Below are positions 11,501 through 23,500 of a stretch of 64,000 nucleotides of DNA, piece after piece. The translations under genes and the position numbers were made by a program. Position 1 is the first letter of the stretch; each line of letters starts with the position of its first letter. Origin of the DNA: Eudorina sp. 2006-703-Eu-15 (taxonomy: Eukaryota > Chlorophyta > Chlorophyceae > Chlamydomonadales > Volvocaceae); the NCBI GenBank assembly GCA_003117195.1, contig BDSI01000012.1, positions 310,001-374,000 on the forward strand. Direction: 5' to 3'. The notes under the pieces were generated by a model, which was not told the DNA's origin, did not search any database, and saw only the letters and a program-made list of their open reading frames with translations.

Positions 11501-14500
11501 CCGCGTCGTGGAGGCGGGGGAGGCGGGGCGGGCGAGAGCACGTAAGTGTTTAGGACAGGACGCGTCTCTACCTCTATATGGACTGTGCCGTGGGCACCCA
11601 ACCCCCCAGGGCTTGCGGTTGGCGTGCGCTCGCACCGGGCGGGATGGTTTCGGGGCGGGGGGAAGGGTGTGGGGGAGAAGGCGGCTGTCGGGATCCCGTT
11701 TGCGGGTGCATCCGGAACCGGGTGCTGTTGCCTGCGAGCCGCCAGAAGTGAGGGGGAAGGGGGGGATATGGGAAATTGGTAAGCAATTAAGCTGCGCTGC
11801 TGCCAGAGCAGAAGGGGGAGCGGGGCAGGAGGGGCCGGGGTGTTGGTAAATTGTTTGGGTCGGGCTGGTTTCTAGCTAAATATGAATATAGGATTGTACG
11901 ACCCCACCCGACCAGGTCCCGGCGGCGGAGGCGGCCCCGACCGTGGTGGAGGACGTGCAGCTGGTGGCGGAGATGCGCTCCGTGCTGCAGAAGGTGGGGG
12001 GGAGGGGGACGAGGGCGGCTGGGAGGGCGGAGAGGGCTCCAGGGAGGGCGGGAGGTGGTGTCGCAGCTTCCTGCACCTTCTTGGGGGGCTGGGGCTCGCC
12101 GTGCGATACACACGGGCGTTCGGTACGACGAGTCTCGTGACCCCCTGGGCCCCGGGCGGCGGTGGAGCGGTGGGGGCCGGACCGGTGACCGGTGACGTTT
12201 CGCAGTTTCGCGGTTTCGCGGTCCTTACTGACATGAGTGGGGCCGGACCGGTGCTACCCGGCGGGCGCTGCATTGGGTGCGTGTGCGGGTTGCCCTCCCA
12301 CCTTCCTATTGAGGTATGAATACGGTAGGCCACTATGCCTTCGAATTTACCGTGCCCCATGCCCCACTTGGCAAGCCGCTTCCCCCTTCCCCCTCCCCCC
12401 GCTGCTCTGGCAGCAGCGCAGCTTCAATCTGTCTGCCAACTCCTCCCCCTCCCCTTCCCCCTGCCCCGCCCCCTGCCAGGCGCCGCACGAGACCTCCGAG
12501 GACACCATCAAGAGGGTGGTGAAGGCGGCGGAGCAGAGCGGGAAGCCCCAGGCCTCCGCCGCAGCCACCGCAGTTGTCGAGGAACTGCACCACGCCATGG
12601 AGGGTGCGGCCGCGGCCGCCGCCGCGGCCGCGGCGGCTGCGCCTCCGGCCGCGCCTCCGGCGCCGCCAGCGGCGGCGGCTGCGCCGCCGCTGCCGCCTCC
12701 GGCGGCCGCGGCACCGGCGCCGTCACCGGCGCCTCCGGCGCCGGCGCCGTCGCCGTCGCCGCCCGCGGCGGCCCCGGTGGTGGTGGAGGTGGTGGAGGAG
12801 GGTCTGGCGGTGGCGGAGCCGGCGCTGCCGCCCATTCCGGACCCGACGGCGGCGGAACTGCAGGCGCTGGCGCAGAAGGCCGTCGCCGCCAGCAAGCTGG
12901 TCTTCACCTGGCCGCCGGGTGGGTCGGTGGGTGGGTCGGGGGTAGGGTCGGTGGGTGGGTCGGGGGGGCGCATGGGCTGCGGCGGCTGCTGCCGGATGAA
13001 GCTCGTGCTACATACCAGCAGAGTATGTTGCAGCAGTAAGAGGACTAGGCAACGGTGTGTGTGTGGGGGGGGGGAGGGTGCACAGCAAAGGTGTGTGTTT
13101 GGGCTTTGTGGCGCCGTCTTATCGTTGGTTGGGGTTTGCCGAGGGGGCAGGGAGGCACAGTTAAAGTTTTTATACCCGCCTCGCCCCTCCCCGCCCCTGG
13201 CCCCTCATCGCCCCCTCGCCCCCCCGCCCCGGCGCAGAGGGTGGCCTGGTCGGCCGCCCGGTGCGGATCTACTACAACCGAGCGCGCGGGCCGCTGCCTC
13301 CGGGCAGCCGGCCGCAGCTCAAAGTGGGGTTTAACAAGTGGGAGGAGATCGTGGTGTTTGATATGGAGGTGGCGCAGGGGCTGCCGGTGAGTGGGGGTGG
13401 CGCAGGGGCTGCCGAAACCTTCTCGTCAACCACCCCCAGCTTCCCCACCTGATTTGTGAGGCCCGCCCGCCGGCCCCCTCCTGGACACCAACACGCGGGG
13501 TGGGTCGGGGCCGTCGGGCGTGCTTCTCTTTTCTCCAACCAGCACGCTGGCCCCCTCCCCTCCCCTCTGGCAGCAGCGCAGTTTGCAATGTCTACCAATC
13601 TCCTGTACCTTCCCCGCCCTGCCGTGTGTGCTCGTGCGCGTGGTCGTGCGGCCTCCTCCCTCCCCTCCCCTCCCTCGCTGGCGATCTACGGTACTGTACC
13701 AATTTCTCCGGTCGAACACGTCGCTCTGGCAGCAGCAGCGCAGTTTGACAATGTCTGCTAATTTCCTATGTCCCTCCCCCCCTGGACCTCGCGCTCGCAG
13801 CCCGCGGGCGGCCAGGAGTGGTGGGTGCTCTCCCTGGAGCTGCCGACCGACCTGTTCCGCTTCGACTACGTGGTGATGGACGGGGCGTCGGGGGCGGTGG
13901 ACAACAACGGCTGGCGGGACTTTGAGCTGGCGCTGGTGGACGCCCCCACGGAGGACGAGGTCATCGCGGCGAGGGAGGAGGCCTACCGCCGCTTTGACGA
14001 GGAGCGGTGGGGTGGGGCGGGGTGGGGTGGGGTGGGGTGGGGTGGGGTGGGGTGGGGTGGGGTGGGGTGGGGTGGGGTGGGGTGGGGTGGGGTGGGGTGG
14101 GGTGGGGTGGGGTGGGGTGGGGTGGGGTGGGGTACAAGAAAGTGGTAGACAGTAGACATATTTATACAGCGCTGCAGTGGGGTGGGGTGGGAGTATACTG
14201 CTGGGTGTTCAACATAAAGCGTGAGAGTGGGGGTGAAGGGGAAGAGATGGGCCGCCTGCCAACCTGCCTCGACCCTGGCCTCCTTCGCTGCCTGTCTGCC
14301 TGCCTACCCGCCTGCCTACCTGCCTCGACCCTGGCCTCCTTCGCTGCCTGTCTGCCTGCCTACCCGCCTGCCTACCTGCCTCGACCCTGGCCTCCTTCGC
14401 TGCCTGTCTGCCTGCCTACCCGCCTGCCTACCTGCCTCGACCCTGGCCTCCTTCGCTGCCTGTCTGCCTGCCTACCCGCCTGCCTACCTGCCTCGACCCT

Positions 14501-17500
14501 GGCCTCCTTCGCTGCCTGTCTGCCTGCCTACCCGCCTGCCTACCTGCCTCGACCCTGGCCTCCTTCGCTGCCTGTCTGCCTGCCTACCCGCCTGCCTACC
14601 TGCCTGCGCATTCTGCCTGCCCACCTGCCCGCTAATTCCTCCCTGCCTCCCTGTGGCGGCCAGGCGCAAGATGATCGAGGAGGAGGAGAAGCGGCTGTGG
14701 CGGCAGGTGGAGAGCAAGGCGCTGGACGCGGCCGCGGTGGCGCGGGTGGAGTTCCGCCGCCGCCGCGACTCGGAGCTGCTGGAGGCGGCACGGCAGGTAG
14801 GGGCCATGGGCTCGTTGGGGGGTCGGGGTGGCCTGCGGGGCGGGGGGGGCCGGGGGAGGGACGGGGAAGGGGCGGGGGAGGGGCGGCTGTCATTTGGCGG
14901 GGGAGGGGCGGGTGTGATTCGGCGCGGTGACAGGGCCGCCCGGTTGGGCTGTGGTCGTCCTCCGCCACCATCACCCCCCCCCCATCAAATCTACGGCGTC
15001 TTTTACCCTTCGCCCGTCCATGTCTCCCTCACAGTCCGCTCTTCCGTAACTCCTCGCCTCACCCTCACCCTCACCCTCTCACCCCCTTCCCACGCGGCCG
15101 CTAGGTGGTGGCCGACCGGCGCAAGGCCGACATCACCGCCGTGCCCGCCGCCGACTCGGTGCCCGGGGTGTACATCTGGTGCGGCGGACCGCCCCGCCCC
15201 GGGCAGCGCGCCTTCCTGGCCTACAACAAGGTGCACGGCAGCGGGGCCGGCGGGCTGATGCACGCCAGCGGGGTGAGGGTGCACCTGGGCTACGACGGCT
15301 GGTGGAACAAGATCACGCAGGTGTGTGTGTGTGTGTTTATGTTTGTGTTTATGTTTCTGTTTGTGTTTATGTTTATGTTTATGTTTATGTTTGTGTTTGT
15401 GTGTTAACGAGAACTGAGCCTGTGTCTTTATGTTTGTGTGTGGGGGGGTGGGTGGGGGGTGGGTGGGTGGGGGAGGGAGGGAGAGAGGGGAGGGTCAAGG
15501 GGGAGGGGATCCCGTTGGGGGGATAAGAGTACAGGAGCGTGGGGGGGGAGGAAAGGGGGATACCGGTGTGCGAGGCAGGAGGATAGGCGGTAGGGGGGCT
15601 CGAGGAGGTACGAGGACGAGACGCAGAGGGGGTGCGGCGGTTTGTGTCGGTTGGGGCCGTTGTACGGTGTAGGTCAAGATGGGTCGGGGGGCCCACGGGG
15701 CTCTGCTGGAGGACCGAACACCCCTTGGGGGAGGAGGAGGAGGGTGTCCAACCGCACAACGGTACTTGCAATCCGCATTTCCCTTCCTCTGTCCCGCATC
15801 AACTCGCATGCCCACGTCCCATGTCGCACCCATTGGCCAACCCCGACCCCGACCCCACCCCGAACCCCCCACCCCACCCCGCTGGAGATCCTGGTACAGC
15901 TGATTCTTCACCGGACATTTGCTCTGGCAGCAGCGCTAAGTATAAATATGTCTACCAATTTCCTATACCCCCACCCCACCCGCCCCCGCAACTCGCCGAT
16001 ACCCCAACCCCCCACAGACCACCGACCTGGCGCCGCTGACGCCCGACCAGCTCACCGCCCACAAGCTGTCAAGCGCCGGCGGGATGCAGTGGTACGGCGC
16101 CTGGCTGGATGTGCCGTACAGCGCTGCCGTACTAAACTTTGTCTTCTCGGACCGCGATCAGCGCACGTGGGACAACAACGGACTGAGGGACTACCACACG
16201 CTGGTGGCGGGTGAGGAGGGGGGCGGATAAAGGGGGGGGGCTCCAGATTCGTTTGGGCGCCCGTCTGGGCGGTGCTGCAAGGCTTGTTCCACATGGGTTT
16301 CACCCGGGGGCAAGGGAAGGGGCGGTTGGGGGCGGTTGGACGGAGGAGGGCAGCAGGCGGGCGGTGGCCCCGCAAGCGGCGTGGTGACGGTGACGGTGTT
16401 AATGCGGGAGAAAGGAGCAGGTTGATGGCAGGTGTAGGCATGCCGGGGAAGCTCTGGATTGCCGGCCACCTACATGTTCCGACTCATCTTACTTGGTTTT
16501 GGCAACACCGACGCCTACATACACCGTCGTCGTCGCTGGCGATCTACGATACTGTACCAATTCTCTCCGGTCGAACCGTCGCGCTGGCAGCAGCGCAGTT
16601 TGAAATTGGCTACCAATTTCCTATACCCCACCCCACCCCCCGCTCGGGCCGTCGCTCTGGCAGTAGCGCCGCAGTTTGAGAAGTGTCCACCAAATTCATG
16701 TACCCGCTACCCCCCTAACCCCCGCTACCCCCCGCTACCCCCCGCTACCCCCCCTACCCCCCCTCTGCTCGCAGCTGCCCACAGCGGTGACGAGCTGGTG
16801 GAGATGCTCCACGCCGCCATGAAGCGCGACTCGGCGGACAGCGACAAGGAGGTGGAGGACCGGGCGGCGCTGAGGGCGGTGCGCAAGGTGGAGGCCAAGG
16901 TGAGGCGGGGGGGGAGGGGGCCGCCCGGGGGCCAGGGGCCGGGGCCGGGGGTCGGGGAGGGGGGTGGGGGGTGAAAAGAAAAACAGCCCAGACACACCCA
17001 GCCCGGCCGCGGGGGGGGGGGAGAGGGTATTGGGCAGCGCAGGTCAGGGGCTGCGGGGACGGAGGGTCGGGCCGCCGCCAGGGCGCAGGGGGCAGCCATT
17101 CGCTGGCCGTCCTCCCTCCCTTTCCCTCCCGCCCCTTCCTGCCATTTACGTACATCCCCCTCGCCTCTCGTCCCCTCTCATGTTCAGTCAAGACAGCGAA
17201 ACCGCAAGAAACTCACCGACTGCGCGCCTCCCCCCTCCTCCCTCCCCCCTCAGCAGCGCACTTTGAATATGTCAACCAATTTCCTGTACCCCTCCCCCCC
17301 CTCCCCCCAATTTCCTATACCCTCCCCCCCTCCCCCCCAATTTCCTATACCCTCCCCCCCCCCCGCCCCCTTTTTTCTTTTTTCTCTTTAATTTAACCTT
17401 TGCCTTTGCCTGCCGTTTGTCCGCCCTTTGTTGCAACTCACATCTTCCGTTCGCCTCGCCGTCCGTCCGCGTTTCGTCCCATTTGCGCAGGTGAGTACTA

Positions 17501-20500
17501 CGTTCTCGATAATTTGTGCTGTCTGGGGTGTGGTCCGTCCTCGTGCTGTCGCGTGTTGGTTGGTCCGGGATGGGTCCGGCGGCGACGCGGTCGCCCGAGG
17601 TAACAGTGAGCGCACCATTCAGGTATGTATGGTAAGTAACTTGGGTCGCGTATTGACTCCTGTGCCACGTATCGGTTCCCCAATCCATACCCCCCCCCGC
17701 CCCCTGCCGCCCCTCCAGGGCCTGACCCTGCGCAAGCGGCGCGAGGTGGTCCACGAGTTCTTGTACACGGCGCCGCTGACCCCCGCGCGGGCCAGGCGGT
17801 GGAGGTGTACTACCTTCCCGAGGCCACCATGCTGCGGGGCCGCCCGGAGATCTGGGTGCGGGCGTCCTGGAACCGGCGGGGCGCGGCCGCCTGCAACGCC
17901 GCGGGCGGGTCGCTGCGGCCCGTGGTGGCGCGGCTGCAGCCCTGCTTGCCCGGCGGGCTGGGCTTCTACAAGGCCACTGTGCAGGTGGGCGGTGGGGGTC
18001 GGGTGGGAGGGGCAGGGAGAGCGGTGGGATGGACCGGGCTGGGCGGCTGGGCGGGTGGGCGGGTGGGTTTGGGGGGGCGGGGGTGGGGGGGGGGAGCGAG
18101 CCAGCGGCATGGGATTGCCAGCTGTGGCGGGGAGCTGCGGGGTCCGAGTCGAGTCGCGGAGCTGGGGTGGCCTTGGCGGTGCAAGGATGGCGTCTGCGGG
18201 GGGCCGCGTCGCGTGCGGGGGAGGAGGCTGGGTGGATGCGTGGGGCGCGGTGGCCCTTACGGGTCGGGCAGCCTAGGGGGGGGAGCAGGGATGAGTTATT
18301 GGGGTTGGGTCGGCTCTGTCCCGCGGCTCCCCCACGGGACGGAGCCACGGGCGATGCGCGCGGTGGTTTGAGCTCGGTCATACCTCAGGCTAATGTTCTC
18401 TTCCACCCTTAGGTGGGCCTCCCAGCTCCCACCCTTAGGTGGGCCTCCCCCACCAAACCCTGCACGAGTGGGACAAGCCGCCAGTCAGCGGGGCGCGTGT
18501 GCGCGTCCCCCTGCCCGCCCAGTGCCCCCCCCTGGCCGCCCACCCCACGCCCGCCCACCCTCGCACCCTGGACCCGCACGCTGGACTCCGCTCCTCGCGG
18601 CCCACCTTCCTCCACCTTCTCATCCCCTGCACATGCGCCGCCCGCAGGTCCCCGCCGAGGCCTGGGGTATGGACCTGTCCTTCAGCGACAACGAGTCCAC
18701 CACGGGGGGCTTCGCGGACGACAACGGCGGACTGGACTACCACGTGCCGGTGGAGGGGGCGAGTGAGTGGCGGGGGGGCTGGGGAGGGTGGGGGTGGGGG
18801 GCGTTGATGATTTGCGTTGATTGCTTGGGCAGTGGCAGAGCCCGAAACTCGCCCGTCCGTCTGCCTGTCTGTCTGTCTGTCTGTCTGAATGTCCATCTGT
18901 GCTTTCTGTCTGTCTGTGTGTCTGTCTGTCCGCAGCCACCCCGCGCCGGCCGTTGAGCATCGTGCACGTGGCGGTGGAGATGGCGCCCATCGCCAAGGTG
19001 GGTGCGTGTGTGTGCGTGTGGGGGTGAGGCGGGGAGGGGGGCAGGCGGGGAGGGGAGTTAAGAGAGGCCCGGGGGACGGGGGAGGGAAGGGGAGTTAATC
19101 AGTTAGATGAGGGGCCGAGGGGGGGGGAAGGGAGGCAACGGAAGGCCGGCAGGGCAGGGCTGGCTGTGATCATCATAGGAGCTGGTAGGGTTTGAAAGGT
19201 AGTGCCGTCCTGCCTGGATCGTCAACGATGCCCCACTCACTGGCGACCCCATGCGCCCACCCCACTTCACACCCTCTCAAAACCCCCACAAACACATACA
19301 CACACACGGGGAGGTTCATCAAAGAACATACGCACAGTCGCACAGTCGCACACCTGTTCTGCCCGCCTGACAACACACACACACACACGCTGTCCCCAGG
19401 TGGGCGGCATGGGCGATGTGGTGACGGCGCTTGGCCGAGCTGTCCAGGAGCAGGGCCACGACGTGTCGGTCATTGTGCCCAAGTACGACTGCATCAACTA
19501 CGCGCTGGTGAGCGTGGGGGGGGGGCTGACCTGACTTCGGGGGGGGGGACTGCCGCCCCCCCCTCCCCCACCCCCACCCAACCCAACCCCCACCCCACCC
19601 CCTCACCCCCCCACCTCCCTCAGGTGGACAACCTGGTCCAGGAGGGCGGCTTCAACTGGGGCGGCACCACCGTGCGGGTGTGGCGGGGCGCCGTGGAGGG
19701 GCTGACCACCACCTTCCTGGAGCCGGAGAACGGCATGTTCTGGGTGGGCTGCATCTACGGCAGGAACAACGACGCGCAGAGGTACGACTGTGTATGTGCG
19801 TGCGTGTGCGTGTGTGTGTGTATGTGGGGGAGGTGGGGGAAAGGAGAGGGGCAGCCAAACGGCGGCGGGATGATTCATGTGTGTGTGTGTGTGCGTCTGT
19901 GTGTTATGTACGGCCTTCGTGTGTCCTCCCGGAGCTTGGTGGCTTAGGAGATACCCCTCCGCCTCTTCGGCCGTTCCCCCGTCGAGTGGGAGCGCGGGCG
20001 GGTCTGTTCCGCTGACCCCCCTCCCGGTGTCTGCGACCCGTCCACCCACGGTCTGACCCCCCTCCCGGCCCGACCCGTCGGTCTATACCCCCTCCCGGGC
20101 TGTGACCCGCGGCCCGGCCCGCGGCCTGACCCGACCATCCCTCCCGGTGTCGGCGACCCTGCGGCGGCCGCGGACAGGTTCGGGTTCTTCTGCGGCGCGG
20201 CGCTGCAGTACCTCAAGAACACGGGCCGCCAGTACGACGTCCTGCACTGCCACGACTGGCAGTCGGCGCCCATCGCCTGGGGCGACCGGGCCGCCGCCAA
20301 GGCCGTCTTCACCATCCACAACCTCTCCTACGGGGCCGACCTCATCGGCCGGGCCATGCAGTCCTGCAATGTGGCCACCACCGTGTCGCCCACGTACGCA
20401 CGCGAGGTGTGTATGCGTGTATGTGTGTGTGGGGGGTGGGGTGGGGGGGTTTGGGGGGGTTTGGTTGGGGGGTTTGGGGGGGTATGGATTGGGGAACCGA

Positions 20501-23500
20501 TACGTGGCACAGGAGTCAATACGCGACCCAAGTTACTTACCATACATACCTGAATTGCGCGCTCACTGTTACCTCGGGCGACCGCGTCGCCGCCGGACCC
20601 ACCCCGGACCAACCAACGCGCGACAGCACGAAACGGACCACACCCCAGACAGCACAAATTATCGAGAACGTAGTACTCACCTGCGCAAATGGGACGAAAC
20701 GCGGACGGACGGCGAGGCGAACGGAAGATGTGAGTTGCAACAAAGGGCAGACAAACGGCAGGCAAAGGCAAAAGTTAAATTAAAGAAAAAGAAGAAAAGA
20801 GCACGCAAACCCGGCGGCGACGCGGCGAAAGAGGGTGGGTCCAGGAAACGGTAGACGGAAATAGCAATGCAGGAATGTACGGGTGTACGGGTGTACGGAA
20901 GGGCGACATCGCAGACGGGCGTAGGGTTGGCAGGCACAGAAACAGGAGTTCCGCAATCAGGGAGCAATCGGTGACCGCGGGGGTGACGCAAGAGGGCCGG
21001 GTGGCGGACCGGGGTGATCGGCTCCCCACCAGCCCGGCCGGGCGCGCGCGGCCTCACGCATGAGAGGCCGTGGGCGCAGGGGGTTGCGATCGGGGGTGCG
21101 TGCGCGTGTGCGGTACGGCGGGTGGCGTGCGGGCGGTGGGGCGGCGGGGCGTAGGGCGGTGACGGGGAGGGGTGGTGAGGGGCGGGAGGAGGGGCGGCGC
21201 GAGGAGCTGGCGGCGGGGGTAGCCCTGCGCCTCGAGCGAGAGGATGAGGTTGGCGATCTCGGAGCAGAAGTTGTCAACATCGGTGACGACACGGCGGAGG
21301 CGGTGGAACTGGCCCGTGAAGATGTGGCGTTTGCAGGCCTCGTTGACGTTGGAGTCGCGGCCGACGAAGCGGGAGAGGCGGACGCCCGCGAAGGCGGGCT
21401 GTTCGCGCTCCCGGTTTGGGGGGGGGTCGGTGTGTGTATGCGGGAAGTGTTGTGACCCGTCTTAACCAAAGACGCTTGCAAGCTGATGCTGTACCCATCT
21501 CGGATCACTCCAGGACCATTACAGGGGGGGCCGGGATGGCACAGGGGCTGCAAGGGATGCCGTGGAGCAGCGTGGGTTTGTCGGCCTGTCCAGTCGGTCT
21601 GTCAAGAAGGCGTGCGTGATATGCGTGATATGCGAAAGGCATGGCAGCGCCCCGCGTAGCGTGCTTGGGTCTTGGCGGGCGCGATGCCCATCCCTGGCCA
21701 ACGCACCCGTGTAGCGTGCTTGCGGGTGCCTCGGCCAGGGACGGCCGTCGCCTGCCCACGGGGCCGCCAAGACCCCTCTCCGCCTTCCCAACCCGCTATG
21801 CCTTTGTCGCCGTCGCTTGTTGTGAACTCTAAAAGTCTTGTCTCTCTAGCAATGTCTACGACGGCGCCACTCGCCCAACCCCCCCCCCCCGTGCGCGCCG
21901 CCTCCTCCGCCCCCTTCGGCCCCCGGCCCCCCCCCTTGCCCCCCCAGATCGCTGGCCACCCCTCCGTGGCCTCCCACCTCAACAAGCTCTACGGAGTGCT
22001 CAACGGCATCGACCAGGTGGGGGCGGCCGCACCCCGCCACCACCACCTGGCTTACACCCTTCCCCACCCCTCCCCTCTCCGACTGGCCCGATCCGACGGA
22101 TCCGATCCGACCCCGAGTCCCCACCAGGGGGGGCCAGAGGGCCCCCCTTCCCTCCTGCTGCTGCTACTGCTGCAGCTACTGCTGCTACTGCTACTGCTGC
22201 AGCTACTGCTGCTACTGCTACTGCTGCTACTGTTGCTACTGCTGCTACTGCTGCTACTGCGCGAGCAAGCAGGGGGGAGGAGGGGGGCCAATGTGCGCAT
22301 GCACTTCCCGCACCCACTAGCGCACAGGGGCGAAGCGGGCCCAGGCCTCACAGACGCCTTTGGCATGTGCCCGACTTGTTGCCCGCCGCGTCCTCATGCC
22401 TGCGCCGCCCCCTTCCCGGCCGTCTGCGCCGCCTTCCGCCGCTCTGATTTCCTTGTCGCCCAACCTTCCTTGCCGGTCTGTTCACCTGTCTGTCGGTCCG
22501 TCGGTCCGTCTGTCTGTTTACCTGTCCGTCGGCCTGTCTGTCTGTCTGTCTGTCTGTCGGTCTGTCCATCTGTCTGTCTTGTCGCACAGGACATCTGGGA
22601 CCCGTCCGAGGACCCCTGCCTGCCGATGCACTTCTCGGCGGAGAACGTGGCGCAGGGCAAGGAGGCGGCGAGGCGGCTGCTGCGGCAGCGCCTCAACCTG
22701 GCACAGGCGGACGTGCCGGTGGTGGGCTGCGTGACGCGGCTGGTGGCGCAGAAGGTGGGCGGGATGGGAATGTGGAGGTGGAGGTAGAGGATGGGAGATT
22801 GGGCTCGGGAAGTGGGGGGGCGGGAAACGGGAAAGGAGTGGAGGGGGAGGGGAAGGCAGGGCGGTGCACAATGGGGGGTTTGTGTCCTCCAGGGGGGGCG
22901 TGGCGGCCTTGGGTTCAGGACGGCGCCCTGAGGAAGGAAGGAAGGAAGGAAGGCATGGGGGTAGCTTGACCTCCCCGTGTCGGTACAGCGCCCCTCAATA
23001 CCGTACAACACCGTACCGTACGTCCCAACATGCACGTGCGCACAGGTGACCTTGTGTACCGCTCATGCGCTCAACCACACTCTTATAAGCGTGCTCGGTT
23101 TCCTTGCTGCCCGCTGCTCCTCTCAAGTCTTAACGCTTGTGCTACTGCTACCGTTGTTCCTGTTACCGCAAGTACTCCGTGTGCTGTTGCCTGCCGTCTG
23201 ATGCTGGTGCTACTGCTGCTCCTGATATTTGTGCTACTGCTGCTCCTGATAATTGCGCTCCTGATATTTGTGCTACTGCTGCTCCTGATATTTGTGCTAC
23301 TGCTGCTCCTGATACTTGCGCTCCTGATATTTGTGCTACTGCTGCTCCTGATATTTGTGCTACTGCTGCTCCTGATATTTGTGCTACTGCTGCTCCTGAT
23401 ATATGTGCTACCGCCGCTCTTTCTCCGTGTGCTACTGCCCGCCAGGGTATCCACCTGATCAAGCACGCCGCCTGGCGCACCCTGGAGCGGGGCGGCCAGT

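Noticed and set aside
14007..14930. Long plus-strand ORFs of Gly-Trp-Val and Cys-Leu-Pro repeats
   Set aside because: They are translations of the TGGGG array and the 56-bp minisatellite inside a starch synthase intron.
21060..21455. Plus-strand 131-aa ORF in starch synthase intron 19
   Set aside because: It is the antisense of the reverse-transcriptase relic, which gives the meaningful reading.
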